Assembly: GCA_029821265.1 (NCBI GenBank) | Contig: JALGTR010000011.1 | Coordinates: forward strand, 1-33,418 | From: Candidatus Zipacnadia bacterium | Lineage (GTDB): Bacteria > Armatimonadota > Zipacnadia > Zipacnadales > UBA5352 | Length of the DNA: 33,418 bases | Direction of reading: 5' to 3' | Shown here: one piece after another, positions 21,579-28,994 of the stretch | Numbering within the stretch: position 1 is the first letter of the stretch | How the letters are laid out: each line of letters starts with the position of its first letter | The notes under the pieces: generated by a model | Told to the model about the DNA's origin: nothing | Databases searched by the model: none | Seen by the model: only the letters and a program-made list of their open reading frames with translations | Translations under genes and position numbers: made by a program

Positions 21579-24500
21579 GTGGACACGTCCAATCGCTGGC
21601 TACTGTACGTGCTTGTCGCTATCGTCGCGCTGGTTCTTATCGGCAAGGGCCTCACGCTCTACACCGACCTTTTGTGGTTCGACTCGTTCGACCTGGCGGC
21701 GGTCTGGGGGACGATGTTCTGGACCAAGCTCGGTCTGGGGCTGGTTGTCGGCGTGGCGTTCTTTGCGTTCCTCTACGCAAACCTGCGCTACGCCCGGAGG
21801 CCGCTGCCGAGTGACGTGACGTTTATCGGCAGGCGGCTGCTGCCCGAGGAGGAGCGGGAGCAGATCGAGCAGTACGCCGACAGAGCGCTGCTGGTATTCT
21901 CGCTGGTTGGCGCACTCATGGCTGGGATGCTCGCCAGCGCCCACTGGCTGGAGTGGCTGCAGTTTCTCAACTGGGTTCCCTTCGGCAAGACCGATCCGAT
22001 CTTCGAGATCGACGCGGGCTTCTACGTCTTCCGTTTGCGTTTCATCGAATGGGTCTGGCGGTCGATCTACTACGCGCTGATCGTCACCTTCGTGGTCAGC
22101 GTGCTGGTTCATCTCTACCAGGAGGCCATTCGGCTGGTCGGTAGCAACATCCAGGCGATCCCGCGGGCCCGTACACACGCGCTGGGTCTGCTCGGCGCGG
22201 CGCTGCTGGTGAAGATCTACGGCTACCGGCTCGCGATGTTCAACCTGCTCTTCTCGACAAGCTCCAGCGCATTCCAGGGCGGGGCGGGCTGGACCGATAT
22301 CAATGCGCGGCTGCCGGTCCTGTGGATTCTGATGGTTGCGGCGCTGGTCTGTGCGGTCATCGCCTTTGTGGCCATCAAGACGCGCAACTATAAGCTTCCG
22401 GCCGGCGCGGTCGGCGGGCTGCTGCTGCTGAGCTTCCTCGGCGGCACCGTATACCCGCTGGCGATGCAGAAGCTGGTTGTTGTGCCGAACGAGCTTGACA
22501 AGGAGCGCAAGTACATCGAGCGCAACATCGAGGCGACGAACTACGCCTACGGTACCCACATGGTCAAGGAGCGGGTGTTCGACGTCGAGGAAGACCTCGA
22601 CGCCAACATGATCGAGCGGAACTGGGCGACAATCGAGAACATCCGCCTGTGGGACCACCGACCGCTGCAGCGCACCTACAACCAGGAGCAGGCCATCCGC
22701 GCCTACTACAACTTCCCGGATGTTGACGTCGATCGCTACGTGGTCGATGGGCGTCTGCGGCAGGTCATGCTGGCGCCGCGACAGCTCAACGCGGACAAGA
22801 TCCCCGGCGCCCAGCAGTGGGTGAACATGCATTTGAAGTACACCCACGGCTATGGCCTCGCGATGTCCCCGGTTAACGAGATCAGCGCCGAGGGCCTGCC
22901 GAATTACTGGATTGGCGACATCCCCCCGCGCGTGCGCGAGGGGCTGCCGGAGATCACGCAGGCGGGCGTGTACTACTCGGCGAGCATCCGGCCCCGGCTG
23001 ATCGAGATTACCAGTCCGCCCGAGACGCCCCTGACCACGCAGCAGGAGCAGGCGCCGCAGGAGCCCGAACCTGGCCCCGGGGGCGGACAGCCGCGTGACG
23101 GCCCCAACCAGCCGCGTCGTGGCTACGGCGGTGTGCCCGGCGACATCACCACCCAGGACTTTGTCATCGTCAACACGCAGGAGCCTGAGGTACACTACTC
23201 GACCGCCGGCGACGATGGCGTCGTGGAGACCACCCACTACGACGGCACCGGGGGCGTGCAGCTAACGAACTTCTTCCGCCGCTTCGCGTTCTTCGCGCGG
23301 TTCTTCCCGGACGTGCGCATTCTGTTCACGAACCAGCCGACCTCTGAGAGCCGCATCCAGATCGAGCGGACGGTCCCCGAGCGCATGCAGGCCGTGGCAC
23401 CGTTCCTGATGTACGACCCCGACCCGTACCTGGTGGTCGATGATGACGGCACGCTCAAGTGGATCGTCGACGCGTACACGATCTCAGGCAAGTATCCGTA
23501 CTCGCATCCGCTCCGGCGACTCGGCCGCGTGCCCGCGCCGCTGGGGAACTACTTCCGCAACTCGGTCAAGGTCGTCTGCGACGCATTCAATGGCACCCCC
23601 GAGTACTATGTGGTCGATCCCGAGGATCCCCTGGTGCGCTGCTACCAGAAGATCTTCCCCACGCTCTTCAAGCCGATCGACCAGATGTCGGACAACCTGC
23701 GCAAGCACCTGCGCTATCCGCAGCTACTCTTCGCCATCCAGGCCGGCGCCTACGCCGACTACCACATGAAGGACCCGGGCGTCTTCTACTCCAAAGAGGA
23801 CCGCTGGGCGATTCCGCCGGAGATCTACTCATTCGGCCGCAGGCAGATGGAGGCCTACTACGTCGTCATGCAGCTTCCGGGCGCCGACAAGCCCGAGTTC
23901 CTCCTCATGATGCCGTTCGTGCTCCAGGGCCAGGAGGAACGCGTGATGGTGGCGTGGATGGCGGCACGGTGCGATGAACCCAACTACGGGGAGCTGCTGG
24001 TCTACAACTTCCCGCGCGAGACGATCTACGGACCGTGGCAGATCGAATCGCGGATATCGCAGAACGCGGAGATATCCGAGCTGATCACTCTGTGGAGCCA
24101 GGCCGGCTCGCGAGTGATCCGCGGCAACCTGCTGGTGATACCGCTCGAGAACTCGCTGCTCTACGTGGAGCCGCTGTACCTCGAGGCCGAGGACACGGGT
24201 CTGCCTGAGCTGCGCCGGGTCATCATGGCCTACGGTGACAACATCGTCTGGGGCCGCGACCTCGAGACAACGCTTGCGAAGCTCTTCGGCGCCATCAACG
24301 TGCGGGAGACCACCGCCGAGGAGGGCGGCGAGCAACCGCCGACGGTGTCCGGCGTGGCTGGTGGTGAGGAGATATCGCCCGAGGTCATAGAGACGCTCAG
24401 GCAGATGCTCGACCGCGTCATGCGCCTCGACCGCGAGGCCGAGGAGGCGCGGGCGCAGGGCGACATCGCCACCTATGTCGAGAAGAACGCGGAGCAGTCA

Positions 24501-24584
24501 AAGGCGCTCCAGGAGCTCGAACAGCGGATCGAGTCTGAGGCGGCGGGCGTTCATGCCGATGCCGCCGAGACCCCGGCTCCGTGA
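21579..24584 (+). CDS. UPF0182 family large membrane protein
   Basis: This 1001-residue protein matches the UPF0182 (COG1615) family in length and layout. The N-terminal third has seven hydrophobic segments, near residues 7-27, 47-67, 107-125, 165-185, 205-221, 250-270 and 278-298. Family-like motifs include LLWFDSFDLAAVWGTMFWTK, EIDAGFYVFRLRF and KERKYIERNIEAT. The large C-terminal part, probably outside the cytoplasm, contains NIRLWDHRPLQRTYNQ, THGYGLAMSPVNE, YTISGKYPYSHP, FNGTPEYYVVDPEDPL and RYPQLLFAIQ. A Pro/Gly/Gln-rich linker interrupts it near residues 485-520, and the end is an acidic coiled-coil-like helix. Function is unknown. Start GTG at 21579 with GGAGGA (21564-21569) 9 bases ahead. 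Confidence 0.93.
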   Translation: MDTSNRWLLYVLVAIVALVLIGKGLTLYTDLLWFDSFDLAAVWGTMFWTKLGLGLVVGVAFFAFLYANLRYARRPLPSDVTFIGRRLLPEEEREQIEQYADRALLVFSLVGALMAGMLASAHWLEWLQFLNWVPFGKTDPIFEIDAGFYVFRLRFIEWVWRSIYYALIVTFVVSVLVHLYQEAIRLVGSNIQAIPRARTHALGLLGAALLVKIYGYRLAMFNLLFSTSSSAFQGGAGWTDINARLPVLWILMVAALVCAVIAFVAIKTRNYKLPAGAVGGLLLLSFLGGTVYPLAMQKLVVVPNELDKERKYIERNIEATNYAYGTHMVKERVFDVEEDLDANMIERNWATIENIRLWDHRPLQRTYNQEQAIRAYYNFPDVDVDRYVVDGRLRQVMLAPRQLNADKIPGAQQWVNMHLKYTHGYGLAMSPVNEISAEGLPNYWIGDIPPRVREGLPEITQAGVYYSASIRPRLIEITSPPETPLTTQQEQAPQEPEPGPGGGQPRDGPNQPRRGYGGVPGDITTQDFVIVNTQEPEVHYSTAGDDGVVETTHYDGTGGVQLTNFFRRFAFFARFFPDVRILFTNQPTSESRIQIERTVPERMQAVAPFLMYDPDPYLVVDDDGTLKWIVDAYTISGKYPYSHPLRRLGRVPAPLGNYFRNSVKVVCDAFNGTPEYYVVDPEDPLVRCYQKIFPTLFKPIDQMSDNLRKHLRYPQLLFAIQAGAYADYHMKDPGVFYSKEDRWAIPPEIYSFGRRQMEAYYVVMQLPGADKPEFLLMMPFVLQGQEERVMVAWMAARCDEPNYGELLVYNFPRETIYGPWQIESRISQNAEISELITLWSQAGSRVIRGNLLVIPLENSLLYVEPLYLEAEDTGLPELRRVIMAYGDNIVWGRDLETTLAKLFGAINVRETTAEEGGEQPPTVSGVAGGEEISPEVIETLRQMLDRVMRLDREAEEARAQGDIATYVEKNAEQSKALQELEQRIESEAAGVHADAAETPAP

Positions 24585-24595
24585 CGTTCGTTGTG

Positions 24596-24629
24596 GGTGA
24601 CCGGCAGGCTTCCGGGCCTGCCGGTCACC
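24596..24629 (+). other. Perfect 14-bp hairpin after the UPF0182 gene (terminator-like, no T-tract)
   Basis: Bases 24596-24609 are the exact reverse complement of 24616-24629, with a 6-base loop TTCCGG. It begins 12 bases after the UPF0182 stop codon and ends about 125 bases before the HAD gene. The position suggests transcription termination or 3' end protection, but the next bases (GTCGACACTG) are not T-rich. Confidence 0.6.
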
Positions 24630-24755
24630 GTCGACACTGCGCGCACCCGTACCGGTCCGCGCGAGCTCGCGCCCCCGGCTCTGCGGTTCCGGAAACCGCT
24701 GCCATCCGCGAGTGACCCGGCGCAGGGCACCTTCCGGGCCTCGCCAACTCATGAT

Positions 24756-25460
24756 ATGAGCACACAGCCGACGCCACAGATCCTGACGGACTTCGAGCCC
24801 GCGGCGATCGACGCGGTCATCTTCGACTTCGACGGCACGCTGGCGGAGACGAACATCGACTTCGCGCTGATGCGCCAGCGGGTGCTCGACCTCGCCCGCG
24901 AGTGGGGTCTCTCCGACCACCTCGACGCGAAGCGGTACATCCTCGAGATCGTCGATCAGTCGCTTGAGCTGCTCGACCATCCGGCGGAGAAGGCGCGCTT
25001 CCGGGCGGCTGCCGAACAGGCCATGCAGGAGGTCGAGCTGCTCTCGACCACCGTCGCGGTCCCCTTCCCCGGCGTCGTCGAGACGCTTGCACAGCTCCAG
25101 CGCTGCGGACGACGCGTGGGGATCATCACGCGCAACTGTCGCGCTGGCGTGGCTTCCGTGATGGAGCGGCACCCGCTGGCACACGAGGTGCTGCTTACGC
25201 GCGATGATGTGGAGCTGGTCAAGCCCGATCCGGCGCACCTGCACGAGGCGCTTGAGGCCCTCGAGGTCGAGCCGGATGCGGCGCTGATGGTGGGCGACCA
25301 CATCACCGACATCGAGGTGGGACACGCCGCCGGGACGTGGACGGCAGGGGTGCTCACGGCGAAGACCACGGCAGAGGAGTTCGAGGAGGCCGGGGCGCAC
25401 ATGCTCCTCCCCTCAGCGGCATACGTCGCGGACGTCCTGTGCCTGCCCGAGAAGGAGTGA
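24756..25460 (+). CDS. HAD family hydrolase (phosphatase-like, subfamily IA)
   Basis: This 234-residue protein has the four HAD motifs: I FDFDGTLAETN with nucleophile Asp24 and general acid Asp26, II the Thr in IITRN, III the Lys in LVKPDP, and IV GDHITDIEVG. A helical cap lies between motifs I and II (about residues 30-100), typical of the phosphoglycolate phosphatase-like group. Substrate cannot be deduced. The ATG at 24756 is chosen as the start just before the family domain; longer frames open from 24591 run through a hairpin and lack support. Its stop is followed two bases later by the HypE-like ATG, whose Shine-Dalgarno sequence lies inside this gene. The two products may act together. 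Confidence 0.9.
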   Translation: MSTQPTPQILTDFEPAAIDAVIFDFDGTLAETNIDFALMRQRVLDLAREWGLSDHLDAKRYILEIVDQSLELLDHPAEKARFRAAAEQAMQEVELLSTTVAVPFPGVVETLAQLQRCGRRVGIITRNCRAGVASVMERHPLAHEVLLTRDDVELVKPDPAHLHEALEALEVEPDAALMVGDHITDIEVGHAAGTWTAGVLTAKTTAEEFEEAGAHMLLPSAAYVADVLCLPEKE

Positions 25461-25462
25461 CC

Positions 25463-26482
25463 ATGGAGAACCGGTTTCCCGTCGGCAAGCTCGAGCCGGA
25501 GTTTCTCGCCACGCTCCTGCACGATCTGACGATCGACGATCCGAGCGTCATCGTCGGGCCGGGTATCGGCAGAGACGTCACGGTGCTCGAGTGGGGCCGT
25601 GATGACCTCTACCTGATCGCCAAGACCGACCCCATCACCTTTGCGACTGACGAGATCGGCCACTACGCGGTCAGCGTAAACACCAACGATGTCGCGACCT
25701 CCGGTGGGGTGCCGCGCTGGTTTCTCGCCACCCTCCTCCTGCCCGAGGAGGGGAGTGACGCTCACCTCACCCGGACGATCTTCAAGCAGCTTAACGAGGC
25801 CTGCCGGAAGCTCGGCATTGCGCTCGTCGGCGGGCATACCGAGGTCACGTGGAACCTCGACCGCCCGGTGCTCGTGGGCTTCATGCTCGGAGAGGTCCGG
25901 AAGGATCGGCTTGTCACGAGCGAGGGCGCCCGGGTCGGTGATGCGCTGCTGCTGACCAAGGGCGTCGCTGTGGAGGGCACGTCCATCATCGCGCGCGAGA
26001 TCGGCGAGGAACTTATCGAGCGCGGCTTTGACGAAGAGACCGTCCGGCGCGCTGCGAATATGCTCCATGAGCCCGGCATCAACGTGCTACAGGAGGCGCA
26101 GATCGCGATCGAGGCCGGGGACGTCCACGCGATGCACGACCCGACCGAAGGCGGGGTTGCGACAGGACTGCATGAACTGGCGATCGCCAGCGGGGTAGGA
26201 ATTGCGGTCGCGCTTGAGGACATCCCGATCTTCCCGGAGACCGAGGCATTCTGCGACGAGCTTGGGCTGGAGCCGCTCGGGTTGATCGCCTCTGGATCAC
26301 TCCTGATGGCTGTCGCTGCCGACGATGCCGACGCCATCATCACCGCCTGTCGGGATGCGGGGATCGAGTGCGCGCGGATAGGCGACTGCGTCGAGCCGGC
26401 TGAGGGTGTGAGGATCCGACGCGGCTCCGACTGGTTCGATCTACCACGCTTCGACCAGGACGAGATCGCGAAGCTCTTCTGA
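25463..26482 (+). CDS. HypE/PurM-like (AIR synthase-related) protein
   Basis: This 339-residue protein belongs to the AIR synthase/HypE/ThiL/SelD superfamily. It shows the ATP-binding N-terminal domain (AKTDPITFATDEIGHYAVSV, then NTNDVATSGGVPRWFLATL and GGHTEVT). The C-terminal AIRS domain carries LLLTKGVAVEGTSIIARE, MHDPTEGGVATGLHELAIAS and LIASGSLLMAV. It most resembles HypE-like proteins annotated as hydrogenase expression factors. True HypE ends with a cysteine that carries the carbamoyl/cyano group; this one ends EIAKLF with no terminal Cys. No hydrogenase genes are nearby. It is therefore more likely an ATP-dependent enzyme of unknown substrate than a hydrogenase maturase. Start ATG at 25463 after GAAGGAG. 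Confidence 0.88.
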   Translation: MENRFPVGKLEPEFLATLLHDLTIDDPSVIVGPGIGRDVTVLEWGRDDLYLIAKTDPITFATDEIGHYAVSVNTNDVATSGGVPRWFLATLLLPEEGSDAHLTRTIFKQLNEACRKLGIALVGGHTEVTWNLDRPVLVGFMLGEVRKDRLVTSEGARVGDALLLTKGVAVEGTSIIAREIGEELIERGFDEETVRRAANMLHEPGINVLQEAQIAIEAGDVHAMHDPTEGGVATGLHELAIASGVGIAVALEDIPIFPETEAFCDELGLEPLGLIASGSLLMAVAADDADAIITACRDAGIECARIGDCVEPAEGVRIRRGSDWFDLPRFDQDEIAKLF

Positions 26483-26540
26483 GCCTCTCGGACTGCGAAC
26501 AACCGATCGCAGGCGGACGTTTTCGCCACCGGTGATAGTG

Positions 26541-27386
26541 ATGCGACTCGCGCGCGCGGTCACACTGCTGCTTCTGGTCGGGGCCCTCGTATCCTGCTCT
26601 GTGGCGCAGGAGGCGGCTCCGATCGCGCCGGAGCCGTTCAGCTTCGTTGTCTTTGGCGACTGCCAGCCGGGCGAGCGCGAGTGGAGCCCCGTGATGATGG
26701 CGATTGCCACCGAGGTGGGCCAACTCGATGTGGCGTTCGCGATCGGAACCGGCGATTACATCAACGGCTCATCGAATCAGTCCACCGTTCGACGCCAGTG
26801 GGAGGGCTTCTTCCACGCGATCGCGCCGCTGCAGGCCCATCGGACCATACCCGTGGCGCTGGCGCCCGGGAATCACGACATCATGGGCATGAGCGCGAAC
26901 GCGCAGATCTTCGTTGAGCACTTCAAGAAGCTCTACCGGTCCTTCGACTACGGCGGCTGCCACTTCATTCTGCTCAACACCGAGACAGCCGGCTCGGCCG
27001 GTCGCATCGACGGCCAGCAGCTCGAATGGCTGAAGCAGGACCTCGCGGCCAGCGCGGACGCGAGGTTCACCTTCGTCGCGCTGCACCGTCCGCTCTTTCC
27101 GGTGGACGGGCATGTCGGCTCATCGCTCGATCTTCACCCCGAGGAACGCGACGCCCTGCATCGGCTGTTCGTCGATAGCGGCGTGGACTGCGTGTTCTCG
27201 GGCCACGAGCACCTCTACAACCATCAGGAGAAGGACGGCATCCACTACTTCATCGCCGGCGGAGCGGGGGGCCCGCTGTACGTCCGTCGGGCGCACGGTG
27301 GGTTCCACCACTACCTGCTGGTGAGCGTCGGCGAGGACGAGTATACCGTTGAGCCCCGCGAGGTGACGGCCACGCAGGGCGGCTGA
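26541..27386 (+). CDS. Calcineurin-like metallophosphoesterase lipoprotein
   Basis: This 281-residue protein has an N-terminal export signal with a lipobox: hydrophobic core TLLLLVGALVSC, with LVSC placing the lipidated cysteine at residue 19. It should be anchored to a membrane on the outer side. The metallophosphoesterase motifs are in order: FGDCQ, GTGDYI, GNHD, LHRP and GHEHLYNH, supplying the two-metal ligands. Substrate is unknown; relatives hydrolyse phosphomonoesters, diesters or nucleotides. The ATG at 26541 is preferred; in-frame GTG codons at 26532 and 26538 are possible. No good Shine-Dalgarno sequence is seen. It lies 58 bases after the HypE-like gene and 8 before the Gfo/Idh gene. 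Confidence 0.9.
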   Translation: MRLARAVTLLLLVGALVSCSVAQEAAPIAPEPFSFVVFGDCQPGEREWSPVMMAIATEVGQLDVAFAIGTGDYINGSSNQSTVRRQWEGFFHAIAPLQAHRTIPVALAPGNHDIMGMSANAQIFVEHFKKLYRSFDYGGCHFILLNTETAGSAGRIDGQQLEWLKQDLAASADARFTFVALHRPLFPVDGHVGSSLDLHPEERDALHRLFVDSGVDCVFSGHEHLYNHQEKDGIHYFIAGGAGGPLYVRRAHGGFHHYLLVSVGEDEYTVEPREVTATQGG

Positions 27387-27394
27387 GAGGAGCA

Positions 27395-28432
27395 ATGACC
27401 ATGGGCGAGACGGGCCAGGAGCAACTCGGTGCAGCGATCAACGCCTGCGGCTGGGTAGCACACGAGCACGCGAAGGCCTACCTCAGGAATCCGCACACCC
27501 GCATCGTCGGCGTCACCAGCCGCACGAGGGAGAGCGCCGAGAAGCTGGTCGCGGAGCTTGGCCTCGACTGCCGCATCTATGATGACTACGACGCGCTGCT
27601 GGCCGACGACGAGGTTGACATCGTCTCGGTAACCACACCGAACTTCCTGCATGCATCGGACGCCATCGCGGCCGCTCAGGCCGGGAAGCACATCTGCCTC
27701 GAGAAGCCCGCAGGCATCAACGAGGAGGAGCTGGACGAGCTCGGAGCAGCGGTCGAGAAGGCGGGCGTGACGAGCGTGGTGAGCTTCGTGCTCCGCTGGA
27801 ACCAGCAGGTGATCAACATCAAGAACCTCGTGCAGCGCGGCGCTCTGGGCGAGCTGTTCTATTGCGAGACCGACTACTGGCACGGGATGGGCGATGTCAT
27901 CCGCGCTGATCGCTGGATCGCGAAGAAGGACCTCGCCGGGAGCGCGATGCTCACCGGTGGCTGCCACGCGGTGGACATGGCGCGCAACTACATGGGCGAG
28001 GTGGCGCGTGTCAGCGCGCACTCGCACAGCAATCCGTCGCTGGGCCTCGAGTATGACCCCGCGACGGTGTGCATCGTTGAGTGGGAGAGCGGGGCGATCG
28101 GCAAGATTTCGTCGATTCTCGAGATCGTATCACCGTATCGGTTCAACGTGAAGCTGATGGGGAGCGAGGGGACGGCGCTGGGCAACGAGGTGTACAGCCG
28201 GTGGCTGGCGCCCCAGCAGCAGGATTACTTCGAGATCCCCTGCATCGAGCCATCCAGCGGTGATGTGGAGCATCACCCGTTCCAGCAGGAGATAGACCAC
28301 CTGGTGGAGTGCATCCTCGCAGGCCGCGACTGCGTGCCGAACATCGCCGACGGTATCCGCACAAGCCGGGTCTGTCTCGCCGCCGATCGCTCCGCGGCGA
28401 ACCGGGGCGCGCCCGAGGAACCCAACTACTAA
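27395..28432 (+). CDS. Gfo/Idh/MocA family oxidoreductase
   Basis: This 345-residue protein has the NAD(P)-binding Rossmann domain and the Gfo/Idh substrate domain. The EKPAG motif with catalytic-type Lys is present (HICLEKPAGINEEELDEL), as are TTPNFLHASDAIAAAQAGK before it, and GGCHAVDMARNYMGEV in the substrate region. The nucleotide loop reads INACGWVA, with Ala at the first Gly position of GxGxxG. The family oxidises or reduces sugars, inositols and related polyols; substrate is unknown. Start ATG at 27395 after GAGGAG. It converges with the - strand zinc-ribbon gene, with 10 bases between stops and no terminator hairpin recognised. Confidence 0.92.
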   Translation: MTMGETGQEQLGAAINACGWVAHEHAKAYLRNPHTRIVGVTSRTRESAEKLVAELGLDCRIYDDYDALLADDEVDIVSVTTPNFLHASDAIAAAQAGKHICLEKPAGINEEELDELGAAVEKAGVTSVVSFVLRWNQQVINIKNLVQRGALGELFYCETDYWHGMGDVIRADRWIAKKDLAGSAMLTGGCHAVDMARNYMGEVARVSAHSHSNPSLGLEYDPATVCIVEWESGAIGKISSILEIVSPYRFNVKLMGSEGTALGNEVYSRWLAPQQQDYFEIPCIEPSSGDVEHHPFQQEIDHLVECILAGRDCVPNIADGIRTSRVCLAADRSAANRGAPEEPNY

Positions 28433-28442
28433 GCGGCGTCGC

Positions 28443-28853
28443 TCAGTGCGTCCGCCCGTCGAGCTGCCGCCGGATCTTGCGGAAACGCTTCTTGTCCGGG
28501 TTCAGCTCCAGCGCGCGATCCACGGCCTCCCGGGCGTCATCGGGCCGACCGACACGCGCCAGGCAGACGGCGAGATTGCCCCATGCATCCGCGAAGTCCG
28601 GCTCGAGCTCGATCACCTTCTCAAGCTGCTCAATGGCCGGCCCCCATTTGCGCTCGTACATGCGCGCGAGCGCAAGGTCGTAGCGCGCTGCGGTGTCGTC
28701 GGGATTCTCGCGCACCCGCTGGGCATACTCGGCGGCCATCTCGCGAACAGCCTGCGGGGTATCCGCATCGTCAGTGGCGAGACTGGCGCCGCACTCGGGA
28801 CAGGACTTTGCGTCGGCGTCCGTCTCGGTGCCACAGACCGGGCAGTTGGCCAT
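28443..28853 (-). CDS. Zinc-ribbon and TPR protein
   Basis: This 136-residue protein opens with a zinc ribbon, Cys4-x2-Cys7 and Cys18-x2-Cys21 (ANCPVCGTE and KSCPECGAS). A linker and about two to three TPR units follow (AARYDLALARMYERKWGPAI, then DAWGNLAVCLARVGRPDDA) with a basic end. It is probably a cytosolic adaptor. It is the only clear - strand gene in the window. Its start is preceded on the - strand by GGAGG close to the ATG. It is divergent from the pseudokinase gene, which carries the same zinc-ribbon plus TPR combination; the two may be related by duplication or act together. Confidence 0.88.
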   Translation of the reverse strand: MANCPVCGTETDADAKSCPECGASLATDDADTPQAVREMAAEYAQRVRENPDDTAARYDLALARMYERKWGPAIEQLEKVIELEPDFADAWGNLAVCLARVGRPDDAREAVDRALELNPDKKRFRKIRRQLDGRTH

Positions 28854-28994
28854 GGTTAGCCTCCATCAGCAGTGCAACCTGGCATGTGCAGGTACGTTCG
28901 ACGCGTTCGCGAGGACTCCTCCGCGGGAAGGCGCGCGCGGCCCCGTGGCGAAATCTCAGCCATCGGATATCACCCTTTCTGCAGGCGTGAGACC

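Noticed and set aside
28872-28994. N-terminal extension of the pseudokinase from a start at 28872
   Set aside because: The extra 41 codons are Arg-rich and match no domain, and the stretch lies in the divergent intergenic region; the ATG at 28995 directly precedes the kinase-like domain.
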